64,000 bases of DNA. Source: Micropterix aruncella. Taxonomy: Eukaryota > Arthropoda > Insecta > Lepidoptera > Micropterigidae. Both the position numbers and the translations under genes were made by a program. Of the stretch, positions 37,505-49,029 are shown in pieces. The notes beneath the pieces are model-generated. The model searched no databases and was not told where the DNA came from. It was given only the letters and a program-made list of their open reading frames with translations. The stretch's first letter is position 1; every line of letters starts with the position of its first letter. The stretch spans positions 4,828,795 to 4,892,794 of the forward strand of contig OX155957.1 in the NCBI GenBank assembly GCA_944548615.1, read 5' to 3'.

Positions 37505-37832
37505 CTAATAAATGTACTCAGTGTCGCATAGATCGCGTGCTCGATTCACGAGCGACGTTTGCACTGAACGTAGATGGTAGGGATGATGGTGTGAGCTTGC
37601 ATGCAAATATCTGTCCGTATGTGTGGGCTTCCGATATACCGTATGTCCGAGAGTATTGTCACTTCTCCTCGTCACTTTGACATCCAAAAATGGTAAGGAG
37701 CCGTCCTTCTCTACTTCATAGGTGAAACTGATTTTTGGGTGTATGGAGTTTAGATGACCCAGGAATTCTTCCAGGACATTCAAACGGTGAAAGAATTCCT
37801 GGGTCATCTAAACGGACATTCAAACGGTGAAG
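37505..37832 (-). pseudogene. Penelope-like RT C-terminal fragment with snap-back duplication
   Basis: Translation has [33 protein letters not shown] and [19 protein letters not shown], the conserved RT thumb of Penelope-like elements. At the upstream edge, 37749-37770 and 37791-37812 are perfect 22-bp inverted repeats around a 20-nt loop, and 'ggacattcaaacggtgaa' is repeated at 37774 and 37815. Confidence 0.88.
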
Positions 37833-37950
37833 AAACCACTTTCTCTTATCCTATAAAGTTGATCGTATTTTACTCGTTGGCTCAGTTTCGATGACAATGC
37901 ATTTTCCCGGTGAGCATGACCTGATTCTACACCCAGGATCAGCTCCCGAA

Positions 37951-38250
37951 GAGGATACTCTTCCACAGTCAACAGCACAAACACACAATTATGATAGTCC
38001 GTACTAAATTTCACCACGACATGGCTGCTTCACCCAGGGTTTGCTACTGACGAGGGGACTCCTCAACTATCAACAGCACAGAAACGAAGTGTTGTATACT
38101 CATTCAATTATGATAGCCCGTTCTAAGTTTCACCGCGATAGGACTGCTGCACTCAGGGTTGGCTTCCGACGAGGGGACTCTTTAACGGTCAACAGCACAA
38201 ACACGAAATTCTGTATAGCATTCAATTATGATAGCCCGTTCTAAGATCCA
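37951..38250 (+). repeat. minisatellite, three units of ~101-119 bp
   Basis: 'aacagcaca' with preceding 'gagg.gactc' recurs at 37971, 38072 and 38191; 'attatgatag.ccgt' and 'tttcaccgcga' recur in phase. It adjoins the Penelope RT fragment. Confidence 0.75.
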
Positions 38251-39971
38251 GTTTTGGCTAGGTACAGAGCATTTTAATAAGAGCTTGTTTTTAAAAATAG
38301 GTTTTACTATTAATTTATATATAATGCATTCAACCACAGTAGACAACGCATAAGCCAGACTATACACACAGCTATTTATATATATATTGTGCAAATTTAC
38401 GGCTATATTGTATTGTATTGTGGTAGGTACCTAAATTCTTAATTAACTTCTATATTATATAATAAAATGGCATTGCAAATTGTCATTTTCTTTGATAAAT
38501 AGTTATCAAGGCACTTTTGCATATGTAAATATATAGGTACTCGTATTATCATAATAATATTTTTTCTATTTTTTATTTTTTTATTATCATATTATATGTA
38601 TGTAGGTACTTCATTATAATAATTTTTATTTATATATACTTTTAATATAAATTCATGTAAAGTTTATGCGATTATCGTATCTATGTATGTATTATATTAG
38701 ATGTAAGAATATTTATTTATGAATATTTGAACAAAAATACCTTCTGTTTAATTTGGTATCTTCAAAATTTTTAAATTTTAGAATAAAGTAACAACCCCCA
38801 TCCTTGTAATTATTAATTGTAAATACCATTGCAATATAAAGTTTTAAAAAATATTAAAATAAAATGAAAACCTAAGAGCGGGTATATCATGCTTTTTCGG
38901 CAGGCAATATACGATTTCTGTTAGTACCACCTCGATACAGGTTATTCCTAGTGAGGTGGTAAACCACAAACTATTGTTTCTGAATCTCTTTCCGAGTTAG
39001 GTAAATTAAAAAAAAACTGTTTAATTAATTATGAAATATTAGGCTAAAAGAATGTTTTGGTAATTAAATGTATTTTTTATGGACTTAAATAAATAAATAA
39101 ATAAAGCTTCAATCCTTAGGTCGCAGCAAATTTTACTATATCATCTTGCTTCAGCTTTACACGCCGGGCTTTTCTTTCTGCGAAAGGATATTTTACCACA
39201 TCAACTAATGATTATAGTGACATGTTTGAAAGAGTAGTTGTTAACAAAGAAAATCTAGGCGAATTACTCGAACAGTCCTGCCATGAATACCCACCGTCGC
39301 TTGATGTTTATTCGGATTTTTCGGCTTCGTTAGAGTAATATCCGTTCCCTTCTGTTTATGAGGAGGATTTTTCCTAGACGCTGCGAGAAATCCCCTGGCA
39401 GAGAGATCGCGCACGCTGCGCACGTGTTTAAAAATCGACCTAGGATGCGTTCCAAAATAAAATGAAACATTGAAAGTGTGACAAGCCCTGGATGCTAGGC
39501 ACTTTAATGAAGCCAGTTTGTTTTAAACCTATGAATTGGGCGTCCCCTTAAATTGCCGCCCAGGACAGGCCCCCAATTTGAACCCCCTATTCCTCCCTTA
39601 TATCCGGGCCCGTATAAGGACATTCATAAAACACTTACGGTGAAATCTGAGTTCTTCCGAAATACTTAACCCATTTCCCTTTTTCTAAATTGCGCCTTTC
39701 TATCCCATGGCGCCCCAGACATATGTACTATAATAAATATTTCGTTATCCGGAAAGGTCTAAAGTCATTAACTTGAGAGTAGTCCCCAAAATTGACCCTT
39801 CTGCCAGCAACACTTCAGCATAGGCCCAAAATTCCCCCGGCACATCCAATCCATCCTCCTTAGGGCGATTTTCCGACGTAATAAATTACATTATATCGCT
39901 ACGCTTCATTGAAGCGGTCGTCTTTTTTCCCGAACATCAAATTCATGTAACATTATCACACTATATTGTAA
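38251..39971. other. no recognised gene
   Basis: Long AT-rich stretch. Only structure: the 35-nt imperfect palindrome at 38926-38960 shared with 20163-20197. The 60-codon frame at 39241-39423 is not recognisable. Confidence 0.45.
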
Positions 39972-40936
39972 TCTATACTAATATTATAAAGAGGTAAAGT
40001 TTGTGAGGTTGTAGGAAGTAATCTCTGGATCTACTGAACCGATTTTGAAAATTCTTTTACCAATAGAAAGCCAGTTATTTGTGAGTGTCATAGGCTATAT
40101 ATTAATCCGAAAATTGAAAAGACTTTTTCGTGGATTTGCAAAGTAAGTCGGAGAAAAAACAGTCGAATGAAAATGTTTCTTACGAACGCTGCTTTAACGA
40201 TGAGAGATATATGATTGAGTTCTAGAGAAAAGTTGTAGAGCTTGGTAATGCTTACAAAAAATTCAGCAACAGCATATGTCTAAATTTTATATTTTAGTTA
40301 CAAAAAGTAGTTTTTTATAATAAAAAATAATTTAAATCGTTAGGTCATGGTTATTGGTCATATTATCAACAACTAGCTGCGCCCGCAGTTTCACCTGCGT
40401 GGTGATGGAAAATTGTGATAATGATGATAGAAAACTGTACATCTTTATAAATTATAGCCTATGTGTTATTTTGATGTGTAAGCTATATTATAGTAAAGTT
40501 TCATTCAAATCCATTTAGTAGTTTTTGCGTGAAAGAGTAACAAACATCCATACATACATTCTTACAAACTTTCCCGTTTATAAGAGTAATAGGATTATAA
40601 ATTCATATTATAAAAATAAGTAACTTTATCGTCTCAAGTGTTTAAAGCAAAAGACTTTTCCTATTTACTGCATATAATTTCCCTTTTACTGCATAAATAG
40701 TTAAAGAGATAATACGCTCACAAATATGACACTCACAAGAAGACACTCACAAATAACGGTAATATAGTCAAATTTTCATGCAAATACATACATACATATG
40801 CAGTAAAAATATAACCCTTCTTTTGGCAGCCAGGAAATAAATCATAGCACTCAGTACCTACTAACCGAACCACACTCATAATTTCACCACAAGTAAAAAG
40901 TTTTACCGCCCAACGAAAGGGGCAAGGGTCAGATAG
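39972..40936 (+). mobile_element. non-autonomous Helitron, + strand, carrying a nested Helitron
   Basis: Begins TCTATACTAATATTATAA after an A (39971) and ends ...GGTCAGATAG before a T (40937), CTAG having mutated to ATAG. It is the same family as 16262-17004 and aligns throughout, except for 222 bp inserted at 40373-40594. Confidence 0.85.
40373..40594 (-). mobile_element. short Helitron inserted in another Helitron (222 bp)
   Basis: Minus strand starts TCCTATTACTCTTATAAACG at 40594 and ends CTAG at 40376-40373, after a GC-rich hairpin-like segment. It sits between A and T. The sister copy at 16262-17004 lacks it and reads straight across the site. Confidence 0.88.
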
Positions 40937-40984
40937 TAAGTAAATATATTTAAAAGAATAAAAAACACGACTGCCATTACGGAA

Positions 40985-41585
40985 AATTAACTATTATATT
41001 TATAATTATTTTTATTACTGTCCTTTTATGAAATATTTGTGGTTCACATATGTATTTATCCATTTACATACATGTATACTTCCGGAATGTACTCAATCAG
41101 ACCTTTCATTTGACCCTAAACACAATATATTTATGTGAATTTATTGACATTTAGACATTTAGACAACTACTTACTTGATATTTCGACAGTAAGGGTACGC
41201 TATGACACTCGGGATGAGATAACGATTCTAACAATACCACACACTTCTAAATCGGTTCAAGCGTTTAGAAGTTATGGTGAAATAAAGAGACGGAAAACAT
41301 ACATAGATGAACCCTGAACACACTACACTCCTTTTTTGATGGGCACACGACTGTTACAGAAAGTGAACTCTTGTATTTATAATTATTTTTATTACAGTTT
41401 TATATATTTACCCATATAGATACATGTATATTTCCGGGACGTACTCAATCAGACCTTTCATTTGACACTAAACACAATAAATTTATGTTAATTTATTGAC
41501 ATTTAGACAACTAGTAACATGATATTTATAGTTAAGATACCTTAAGACACTCGGGACGACATAACAATTTTAACAAAAAATATTG
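40985..41585 (+). repeat. diverged tandem duplication, period ~350-377 bp
   Basis: 'atttataattatttttatta' occurs at 40998 and 41375; 'actcaatcagacctttcatt' at 41091 and 41443; 'gacactcgggatgagataac' and its variant at about 41201 and 41551. Two full-length, diverged copies. Confidence 0.75.
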
Positions 41586-41789
41586 AAATAGCATCATAAA
41601 AATAAAATTTATAGAAAATGTCGTAAGATGGAGTTTATATAACAAATAAACAAATAATTAAAATAATTAATATAAAATTTATTGCAAGGTATATCAATAT
41701 TAATATATGGAAGTTTATTTTAAATATAATGAAAATGTAATCGGATTATTTAATAATAATTTGAAGTAATTTGGCATATACAATATATT

Positions 41790-42384
41790 TTGTCATATTT
41801 TCGTGTGGTATTACCATATTTAATACTACTTTTCGCCGCAACCTGATCTAAACAAGGCAACATATAATTTTCCGTGTGAAAAACATTATTTTTATAAATC
41901 TATTCCGACAAGCTTAAAAGTTTGTCCATGCGCTTTATTTATATTGACTGCAAACGATACCTTCACGGGAAATTGTATCCTTTTAATACTAAATGATAAA
42001 TCTGTTGGTATCATAGGAATGCGAGGTATCTGTACCGTTTGCTAACCAAGTCAAAACTATAATTATTTAATTCAAAATATAACTATGTAATTCGTTTAAA
42101 TCATATTAGTTCAATCGTAAATGGTCTCCGCAAAACTTTTTCTCGAGGGTCCATATTTTTAGGATTATTGCGAATCGGTGCCGGTAGTCCGAAATCGCAG
42201 AAAAGATTTTTCTACCTAATTGTTATTATTTTGCATAGTAAATAAATGTTAATTACCCTATAACGTCCCGTAGAAATCGGGCTATCAAATGCAAAAGGAT
42301 TTTTTTCAATTCCGACTGGTATTTTCAGAGATTAGCGCGTTCAAACAATAAAACGAACTCTTGAGATTTATTATTAGTATAGAT
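41790..42384 (-). pseudogene. autonomous Helitron remnant: 5' end plus helicase C-terminus
   Basis: On the minus strand a Helitron 5' end, TCTATACTAATAATAAATC, starts at 42384. Less than 400 bp later the C-terminus of the Rep-helicase appears: IPMIPTDLSF, FPVKVSFAVNINKAHGQTF and then CFSHGKLYVALF in a shifted frame (about 42030 to 41810). These match helicase motifs V-VI of Pif1-type Helitron helicases. Rep and most of the helicase are deleted. No 3' CTAG end was assigned. Confidence 0.8.
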
Positions 42385-43734
42385 TTATGATTGATCGACC
42401 ATTGACCAAAAGATATATGCCATTTTCCTAAAAACGGCAAGCACATATATAACCTTGGAAGAGCCCCAGCCCAATTAATGACGTTGCCACTAGACTATGC
42501 GATGTTTTCATTTTCTGTTACGTAACGACCAAATTTGGTTGCACATCAGAATACCGTTGACTACGTAACGACTAATATTGGCTGCTTGCTCCCGGAGCGC
42601 ACAGTAATATTATTTTCTAATTAGAACGCATCCTAACACCCATAACAAATATCTCATTATTACCATAGCCAATACCAAATATCTCATTATTACCATCCAT
42701 ACCAATTGTCTGATGATTACATAGACGGCCGCTAGAATAATTTCGCGCGTCATTTCGCGGATATTTCTGGTAAAATTCCATTGTCAAACAACATTTTTTT
42801 TTCCAGAAATCATTAAAAAAATATTGGTTTTTATGAACTAATAGTTTTGTATGTAAAAAAGCAAAACGGAATATCACCTTTGATAGAGAATCTAATAAAT
42901 ACCACTATAGTATTTACAATTTCTAAATAGGGTTCCGTATTTTTCCGTAAGATAAGTACAAGTTAGAAATGCCGAGTTTTTTCACTTTGTCGACTTTGTC
43001 GAATTTCTCATATTTATTCATAATTATCTAATTGTTTTACAATATGAGATTCAATATTCTATATATGAAATTTCAATGCGATCAATGCACAGTTATTATT
43101 TTTAAAATAGCTATAGCAGTTCCATAGTTATAGTATTTTTTATCGAGCGCGGCGATATTGCAAGAAATTCCAATAAATTATGCCGCTACTCGTCTACCAT
43201 GAAATTATGCCGCTACTCGAAGGGTTAAATGTTAAAAATATTTTTGAGCATAATTCCTAAGTTCTGTTTTTTTTTAACTTTAAGTATTATAATTGCATTA
43301 CTAAATAAAAAGTAATAATTTTAATAAACAGATTTAATCTTGTTTCCTATAGTGACTTGCGGGACCAATCCATCGGTACCCGATAAGATCTTCCTGGGAT
43401 GATCCGTTGCTATAAATTGTATTAAATCGCGACATAAAGTATTGGATACCATGTATCAACGCGTTTATTTATCTTCTAGCCTTAAAGCGAGATGGCGTGT
43501 CGTCTGTCGCCTCTTATCTTAAAGCCCATCAATGTATTTTCTGGGAAAAGAACGCGAGTTAAAGTTAAACGACAGCGATATATTATCTTTGCGAGGGTAA
43601 AGATGCGCGGAGGCGAGGCGCCAAATTACCCGTAGGCGACTTTACACGCGAGATGCGAAATTTGAGGTAAATGGAGCTGAATTTATATCAAATCGACCGC
43701 CTCGATCAGTGTCATGGTAAACCACAAACCTTAC
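42385..43734. other. no recognised gene
   Basis: AT-rich. A small duplicated block 'aatatctcattattaccat' occurs at 42643 and 42679. Nothing else identified. Confidence 0.45.
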
Positions 43735-44025
43735 TGTACCCTCCCGACGGCCTCCACCGCGCAAGCGACTACGAACTCGTAACCAATAAAGAGACTGGAG
43801 TAATCTGGTCACAATTGGAAGTAAGGGAGTGAGTGTAAGCCCGCCGGGTAACACTCCTGGCTATCTCGCGGTTAAGGCGTTGGCCTCTTACGGGCTTGGG
43901 GCGGAGCTAGATGGTGGACTGTTTTGTCCAAGTCTTCTGCGCTCACTCCAGGGAGATAGAACGACTAATCGTTAAAACTTCCTAAGGTGACGAGCACGCC
44001 CGCTGTAGTCAACAACCCTAGTAGT
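43735..44025 (+). repeat. unclassified repeat family, copy 2
   Basis: Runs from 'gcgcaagcgactacgaactc' to 'cgctgtagtcaacaaccc'. Inverse of 21815-22085; its right half equals each arm of the palindrome at 17690-17919. More GC-rich than the flanks. Confidence 0.75.
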
Positions 44026-44589
44026 ACCCTCCCTACAGTTTGGTGCATATGACTTATTTGTTATCTTGGGCACTGTATACCAGACAGTAGCTTCTCTTAG
44101 AACAAAATTGAAATCGAAGCGAATACGTCACGAGTTGTTAGGGCCGCTAGATGTCCCGCTACTCGGCCCATGCAGATATCCAAACATCCGAAAAATTTCG
44201 CCAGACTTTACCTGCTCGTAATGCTAACCAAAGGCATTCGTCGGGACGTACCCCTCTGGCCGCATTCCTCGCACCCTCGTCCCGCAATGCCCTGTAGCTC
44301 GAGAATAAAGCTGTTTAAAGTGGCTCAAGTTTTGGTTTACTGTGCCTTGGGTCTGCTCTACTCACGGTTAAACTCCCATCCGGTAGCCTATTCGAAGAGG
44401 GATGAACCTGGAAAGGACTTTGTGAACCTTATCACGACTGTGTCGTATACAGGTGAGCTCGGTTCCTTCGGGACAACACCTCGGGCAGTATCGGGCGGTT
44501 TGCGAACCGTGCGGCGTTAGACAGTCGATTGAGCCTCCTCGAAGAGATTTTTTTTATTGTGAGACCTTGTAGACCTTTTTAAAACACAC
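44026..44589. other. possible further part of the unclassified repeat
   Basis: 'gaaccgtgcggcgttagaca' near 44499 resembles 'caccgtgcggcgtaagccaa' near 17648, next to another copy of the family. The 116-codon frame at 44170-44520 is in this sequence and I do not regard it as a gene. Confidence 0.35.
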
Positions 44590-44990
44590 ACATTCTTTGA
44601 GGACGGTTTATGTCGAATACGTACGTAGCCTGCTTGAATTTGCTTCCAATAATTTGGTCTCTGCAGTATGCTACATACAAGCTGAGGATTGAGCGTATTC
44701 AAAACCGGTTTATACGTCAACTAAGTTTCCGCTCATTTTCCAACGTCTTGTCATACGCTGATGGTCTGCAACGCTATGGTTTATAGACATTGGATGACCG
44801 GCGAGTAGTATCAGATATGTTATTTCTACATAAAATTGTTCATACTGGGTTGAAAAGTAAATATCTTCTGAGTAAGGTGAGGATACGAGTGCCTAACCGA
44901 CCCAATCGCGTTCACTTAACTTTTTAGGTACCAAGGTAAAACACTAACTATGGTTCCAATTCTTTATTGCCGCGCGTTATGCGTGCATAC
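44590..44990 (+). pseudogene. Jockey-like LINE RT C-terminal fragment
   Basis: YVRSLLEFAS is followed, after a frameshift, by IERIQNRFIRQL, then DDRRVVSDMLFLHKIVHTG. These parallel YVRSILEFTSPIWSP, ERIQRRFVRCI and DRRTAADMTVLHDIV in the LINE at 33190-36034. Clearly a related but diverged family, with at least two stops. Confidence 0.8.
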
Positions 44991-45109
44991 AATGTAGGTT
45001 TTAACGGTATTGACATATTTAACCACTAAAATAGTCGATCATTTTTAAGGAGGTATGTGAAAAGCTGACGATCCGATGGAGTTAGCATCTCGCATTTCCA
45101 TATGCACAT

Positions 45110-45255
45110 ACAAGCACTCACATGCACATACGCACTACAGATACACACACACAAATACACGCACACACACACACTCTAAAACACGCACACATGCACATAT
45201 ACACGCTCTCCATCACACAAATACACACCAACACCCTCACACTCACACATAGAGA
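45110..45255. repeat. CA-rich microsatellite
   Basis: Imperfect (CA)n/(ACATGC)n sequence; open frames rich in His and Thr across it are repeat artefacts. Confidence 0.9.
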
Positions 45256-45669
45256 GTTTAACTCTTATTTTTTTTTAATGTTTTCTTCACTTTGTATTGT
45301 ATTTTATTTATTTATTTTATTTTATTGGAATTATCAAATTATCCATTTACAATAAGTATAATATTAAAACAAATGGCAAAAACTTTCCTCTTTCATTCAC
45401 TGGCTAGTGCTGCCCAAATGGGATATACCCGTTCCAGGGCAAGCAATTTATATTTTTAAATTTAAAACGAGGGTCGATGAACCAACCAAATACAATAATA
45501 ATAGTAATAATTAAAAAATATATTTAATAATAATGAATGTATATAATAATAAGAATGTAATAAAAATTACAATATTATATAGGAAATCGAAATAGTAAAT
45601 ACATTAGAATACACATATACACACATAGTACATACATATAAACACAATATATGTTAAGTCAACTTCAAC

Positions 45670-46500
45670 TTATTCTACTACATCCATTATGGCATGAATA
45701 GATAAACGCTCTTCTTGCAACAGCCATTTATTTATTTTGCTTTTAAACAAATGACAATTGGGGCTGGTTTTTATGTCACTGCTTAATTTATTATAAAGTC
45801 TTGTAGCTATGAAAGAGTAGTGTCGCTGTCCGAAAGTCGTCTTCATCCTAGATACATCCAAATTATAACTCAGGAGTTGTCTAGTGGGTTTCGTGTGCGT
45901 AATAATAAAAGATTTATTTTGTTTGGCCACGAAAACCCAACGTAGTGCGGTTTTAATAAAGAATAACCTAGCATCCAAAACTTGAGCCTCTTTAAAGAGT
46001 TCATTAGAAGAATATTGATATGGTTTGCGATGCATGATTTTTAAAATACATTTTTGCGCTGTTAGAAGTGGCGTCAGGAGGGTTTTGCAGCTTCCACCCC
46101 ACCCAATTATACTATAGTTAATAAGGGTTTCACATAATGGAAAATACACTATGGTTAGCATCCTGCGATCCAAAACACTCCTTATCTCTTTGAAAGTATA
46201 ACCAAGGGTTCTTACTTTATTTGACACTGCATTGACTTGCTCTTAACATCGCAATTTATTGTCAACTACAATGCCTAGATATTTGACTGTGGGGGATCTC
46301 TTTAGTGGTTCACAATTACAAGAGGTTTCAGAGTGACATTTGTGAATAGTTACGTGGTGATTTACGAATAGTTGCATATTGTTTAGCATATACGTATTGT
46401 AATCCTTATATTGCAAATAATTTAAAACATCATTGGTTTTCCTATCGTTATATATTATGCTTATATGTTATTTTGTATGCTGTATGTCTTTAATAAAACA
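45670..46500 (-). pseudogene. Jockey-like LINE RT thumb and C-terminus
   Basis: Open for 185 codons: INYSIIGWGGSCKTLL, QKCILKIMHRKPYQYSSNEL and TTFGQRHYSFIATRLYN. Upstream, in the same frame, TVKYLGIVVDNKLRC precedes an in-frame TAA (about 46243). The RT palm is not visible further upstream. Same family as the fragment at 20474-20962. Confidence 0.85.
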
Positions 46501-47334
46501 ATTTTTTTTTTTCAATATGCACTACGAAAAATAACCGGGAGTGTCTGAAAACATGCGTTTCCTAAGTAGAGGGGATAGTTGTCGTCATCATTTATTCCTA
46601 AAATGACCTTGAATGATATACGGGCTAAGGATGCCACGGATACGCGATGAATTTTAATTGTTCAAAGTTCAAGGTTCAAAGTTTATTTTATTCCAAAAAA
46701 ACCCGGCGAGGGTATAGAACTTACAATTAATAAATACATTTTTTATAATATTCATGTTTTAAACATATCATTATCTGGCAAAAATAAAATAAATCACGTT
46801 TGAAATCTGAAAGTCAATAAACTATACAAAATCAACCATTACATTTTCTAAATATTAAAAAGAGCATTAAGAAATATCAAAAATAGAAATACCAAATCCA
46901 AAAAATAAAAAAAAAAAAAAATAACAGAAAAGCAAATCCATTGAATGATCTCGCAAATAAATAAATCAATAATAATAATAATAATAATCAAGGAGTCCAA
47001 TTTGGAAAAAATCAAATAATAATCAGAGTAAAAATATAAAAATACCAGTAATAATTCCTAAATCATGTTACATAATCAGTAAGTAAATTGTCTATAAAAT
47101 GAAGTGTTCAGAATAGGATTAAAATGGATGTAAAAAAAAAATAATAAATAAAATAAAATAAACAAGTAGTCAATTGTGAATATAAAATTTTAAAATTCCG
47201 TGCCATATAGACATTTTTGCAATAAAAATAGTTTTTTAAATAGTGCATATGTTTTTATATTTTTTAATTCCTCTGGTAACCTGTTATAAAATGTTATGCT
47301 TCTGTATTGAGTTGTCCTTTGAAATTGCGATGTT
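46501..47334. other. no recognised gene
   Basis: A-rich and T-rich sequence with an ATA microsatellite near 46970; possibly LINE 3' UTR ('gtttattttattccaaaaaa' near 46680). Confidence 0.4.
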
Positions 47335-47690
47335 GCGTAGGGGTAGAGGCCGTGCAAGCGACTTCGAATCTGTGAACCGACTCCTGTCTGGTTTCTCTCC
47401 TCTGTCTCTACGCCAATCTAATTTCTCCACCCTCCAAGATGGAGAAATCCGTCTATATCTATAATAGTTGTAAGGGCGTGAGGTCAGCGCGCTGGGTTCA
47501 CTTCCGAGTGCCTCACGGTAAGGAGTTGGATTCTTACGGGCTATTCTCGTAGTTAGGCTATGGACTGATTTAGTCCCTATCTCGACATTCAATCCATGGA
47601 AAACATAACGACACTATGCCATTATCACTTCCTGGGGTGGCGGGTTTGTCCGTAGTAGCTGACAATCCACAACGTAATATCATCGGGGTT
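47335..47690 (+). repeat. unclassified repeat family, copy 3 (diverged)
   Basis: Shares 'gtgcaagcgacttcgaatc', 'cttacgggct', and 'ttcctggggtggcgggtttg' ... 'gtagtagctgacaatcc' in the order seen in 43735-44025. Confidence 0.65.
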
Positions 47691-48404
47691 AGGTGGGGTT
47701 AAGTGGGGTTGGAATTTCCTAGTTCAAGCACGTCTTCAGTAACCGTTTGCGGTGACCTTTTGAAGAAAATCACAGAGCACACTGAGGTCGACTGACCGAG
47801 CCAACAGTTGTAATCAATCTGCTTGACAAACCGCACAAAATGCACAAAATTATCAAAGTTTGCATAGTTTTTAAAATTATCTAAATTAAATTAAAACCTT
47901 CTTAGATTTTTAATTCAGTATGTACCTATAAACTCGTATCTCCACCTTTTGAAAGGCCAAGGTCTTTTTGTGACCATAAACGTTGTACTAAAACTAGATT
48001 AACGGATATAGAAAATCCGGAGGTAAGAGATACTTAGTAAAGAAAGAATAATTATCCATGCCATTGCACTGGAATGGGCGATCAGAGATCGAATGATTTC
48101 CTTGCGATTCCATTAGCAGAATAACCCCCTGCCTCGCCTCTATTACGCCATTTCTTTTTGTGATTTGAAGATACGTAATGCCTTTAGAGGGAATAAATAA
48201 CAAGGTGTTAGGTGACCACACCTTATAATCTCATCGAGTGACTTTTGCTTCTAGTCGACACTGGTGTAACCATAGAATCGATGGACAGGGAATAGTACAC
48301 TTTAACAGGAGATACATAAAAATAATATGTTATCGGATCCGCAACAATTAAGCGGCTAATTAAAGCGGATCCGTTAAAAATTCGTTCTGAATTACCGCTA
48401 ACGT
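47691..48404. other. no recognised gene
   Basis: AT-rich spacer between two repeat copies. Nothing identified. Confidence 0.4.
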
Positions 48405-48690
48405 TATAGAGGCTGCGCAAGCGACCTCGAATCGGTGACCAGACAGCAGGATGGATAAATCCGTCCAAATCTGTTAGTAAGCGGGCGAGGAAGCTAGATG
48501 GGTGGCACTTTCTAGTACCTCGCAGTAAGGTGTCAGTCCCTTACGTGTTGTTAACGTAGTTTGACTTTGGATTATATGTGTACTCAAAGTCTTTGCGTTC
48601 ACTCCATTGGAGACAGAATGGCAAGTGTCGTTAGAACTCACTGGGGTGGCGGGTTTGCTGGTAGCAACTGTAATCCATCAATGCGCGGTC
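48405..48690 (+). repeat. unclassified repeat family, copy 4 (diverged)
   Basis: Shares 'gcgcaagcgacctcgaatc', 'aagtctttgcgttcactcca' and 'ctggggtggcgggtttgctg' in the order of copy 2. Confidence 0.65.
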
Positions 48691-49029
48691 GAATTATATT
48701 AAAAGCTATAGCAGCCCCTGCGAGAGGTCCAAAACTAAAAAAATATATACCAACAAATAGTAATTTTGTCAATTGTGTACATGTCAATTTTTTGAAAAAG
48801 TATTGCATGAACAATAAAACAAATGAATCAACAATAAAACAAATTAAGTGAAAAATAATCAAAGTAGTAAAACAATTGAATTACAACTGTGGTCTCCTAG
48901 TCTCTACCAACACCGTAGTAGTAATAGTAGTAAACGGAGTAGGGGGCTTGTTTCCAGCCCTTGATGTCACCTGGATCTATAGGATTTTTTGTAACTGCCC
49001 ACTTTGTGGTTGTGTTAGTGGTTTTCTAG
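48691..49029. other. no recognised gene
   Basis: A-rich sequence, nothing identified. Confidence 0.4.

Noticed and set aside
37951..38250. Possible CRISPR-like array
   Set aside because: Units of about 101-119 bp repeat across their whole length without unique spacers; this is a minisatellite, and the DNA is eukaryotic.
44170..44520. 116-codon frame sharing GLRTVRR with a frame at 17490-17684
   Set aside because: The shared part is explained by a common interspersed repeat; the remaining sequences do not align as proteins.
45122..45355. 77-codon His/Thr-rich frame
   Set aside because: Lies across a CA-rich microsatellite and has no conserved motif.
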